A stretch of DNA of 6,694 bases from CAWEFA01 sp963808135 (GTDB lineage Bacteria; Bacteroidota; Bacteroidia; Bacteroidales; DTGW01), in assembly GCA_963808135.1 (NCBI GenBank), contig CAWEFA010000125.1, positions 1-6,694 of the forward strand. Reading direction: 5' to 3'. Under the pieces are notes generated by a model. That model saw only the letters and a program-made list of their open reading frames with translations, did no database searches and was not told the origin of the DNA. Of the stretch, positions 6,349 through 6,694 are shown piece by piece. How positions within the stretch are numbered: the first letter of the stretch is position 1; every line of letters begins with the position of its first letter. A program made the translations under genes and the position numbers.

Positions 6349-6361
6349 GCCAAGGGGCAAT

Positions 6362-6694
6362 ACCAATCAAAGGGACGGGTATATTCAATGAGTTGTGTCA
6401 TCTATTGAATTAATGGCAAAGCACAATAAATGAAATAAAATTTAAAAGCCATATATTTTTTTATATTTACTTTTAATTTTTATACATTTGAAAACCGGTT
6501 AATTAACGAAATAAACATAATATTTCCCCTGCCATATTAAAACAGTTAATTTATAAACAAGGCTGGCATTAACTAACCCGGGAAAATATATTTTTAATAT
6601 TGCTATAATAAATTTTAAAAGAAAAACTATGTAAAAATTTATATAACATAAAATATACGAAGCGTTAAGCTTTTATTTCTGCATCTGAAAATGG
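6362..6694. other. Gene-free AT-rich stretch at the right edge
   Basis: I see no convincing coding region, tRNA or rRNA here; the reading frames are short and interrupted. It contains a 7-bp inverted repeat, ATTCAAT/ATTGAAT (6383-6389 and 6404-6410, 14-base loop), and one exact TAnnTTTG box. An ATG at 6691-6693 at the very edge could begin a gene, but it cannot be judged. The base composition suits the upstream region of a neighbouring rightward gene. Confidence 0.5.
6483..6490 (+). promoter_or_regulatory. Isolated exact -7 box (TACATTTG)
   Basis: TACATTTG is a full match to the Bacteroidota -7 consensus TAnnTTTG and lies in AT-rich DNA with no gene after it in the window. No TTG is found about 19-20 bases upstream, so the -33 half is missing. 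An 8-base degenerate motif in AT-rich DNA can easily occur by chance. If real, it would drive a transcript running off the right edge. Confidence 0.2.

Noticed and set aside
6274..6361. tRNA or integron attC site
   Set aside because: The stems do not fit a tRNA cloverleaf (no T-loop or anticodon arrangement), and the GTTRRRY/RYYYAAC core sites of attC are not found at the hairpin base.

Overview
The window looks like chromosomal DNA of an AT-rich member of the Bacteroidota. Four things point that way. Starts are preceded by A-rich stretches rather than Shine-Dalgarno sequences. Candidate promoters resemble the Bacteroidota -33 TTG / -7 TAnnTTTG pattern. Signal peptides end in '...CQ' or '...SQ'. 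The gene families (periplasmic TPR + SpoIIE phosphatase, SiaC/DUF1987, Ig-like repeat secreted protein, secreted serpin) are all common in that phylum. Genus or species cannot be read from this sequence.

Layout. Positions 1-1175 (minus strand) hold a secreted serpin (serine-protease-inhibitor fold) whose last 25-30 residues lie beyond the left edge. A divergent intergenic region (1176-1393) carries a candidate promoter for the rightward genes. Positions 1394-3574 encode a membrane sensor phosphatase: signal peptide, periplasmic TPR repeats, one membrane helix, coiled coil, SpoIIE/PP2C phosphatase and a C-terminal response-regulator receiver domain. It is followed 44 bases later by a 127-residue SiaC-family phosphoprotein (3619-4002). 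After a second candidate promoter, 4124-5854 encodes a secreted protein made of five Ig-like/OmpL47-type repeats. The last 840 bases are gene-free. They contain a cluster of related 22-34-base palindromic elements in alternating orientation (5911-6227), three back-to-back perfect hairpins (6274-6348), and AT-rich DNA that may be the upstream region of a gene to the right.

How the genes work together. The phosphatase and the SiaC-like protein form a plausible partner-switching pair: the phosphatase would strip phosphate from SiaC, at a Ser in the position corresponding to the phospho-Thr of Pseudomonas SiaC. Two inputs could act on the phosphatase, periplasmic sensing through the TPRs and phosphorylation of its receiver domain. 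The matching kinase (SiaB type) and the effector (a diguanylate cyclase in Pseudomonas) are not in the window. The serpin and the Ig-repeat protein are both exported. Nothing in the sequence ties them to the signalling pair, except that a 14-base promoter-region motif is shared between the phosphatase gene and the Ig-repeat gene.
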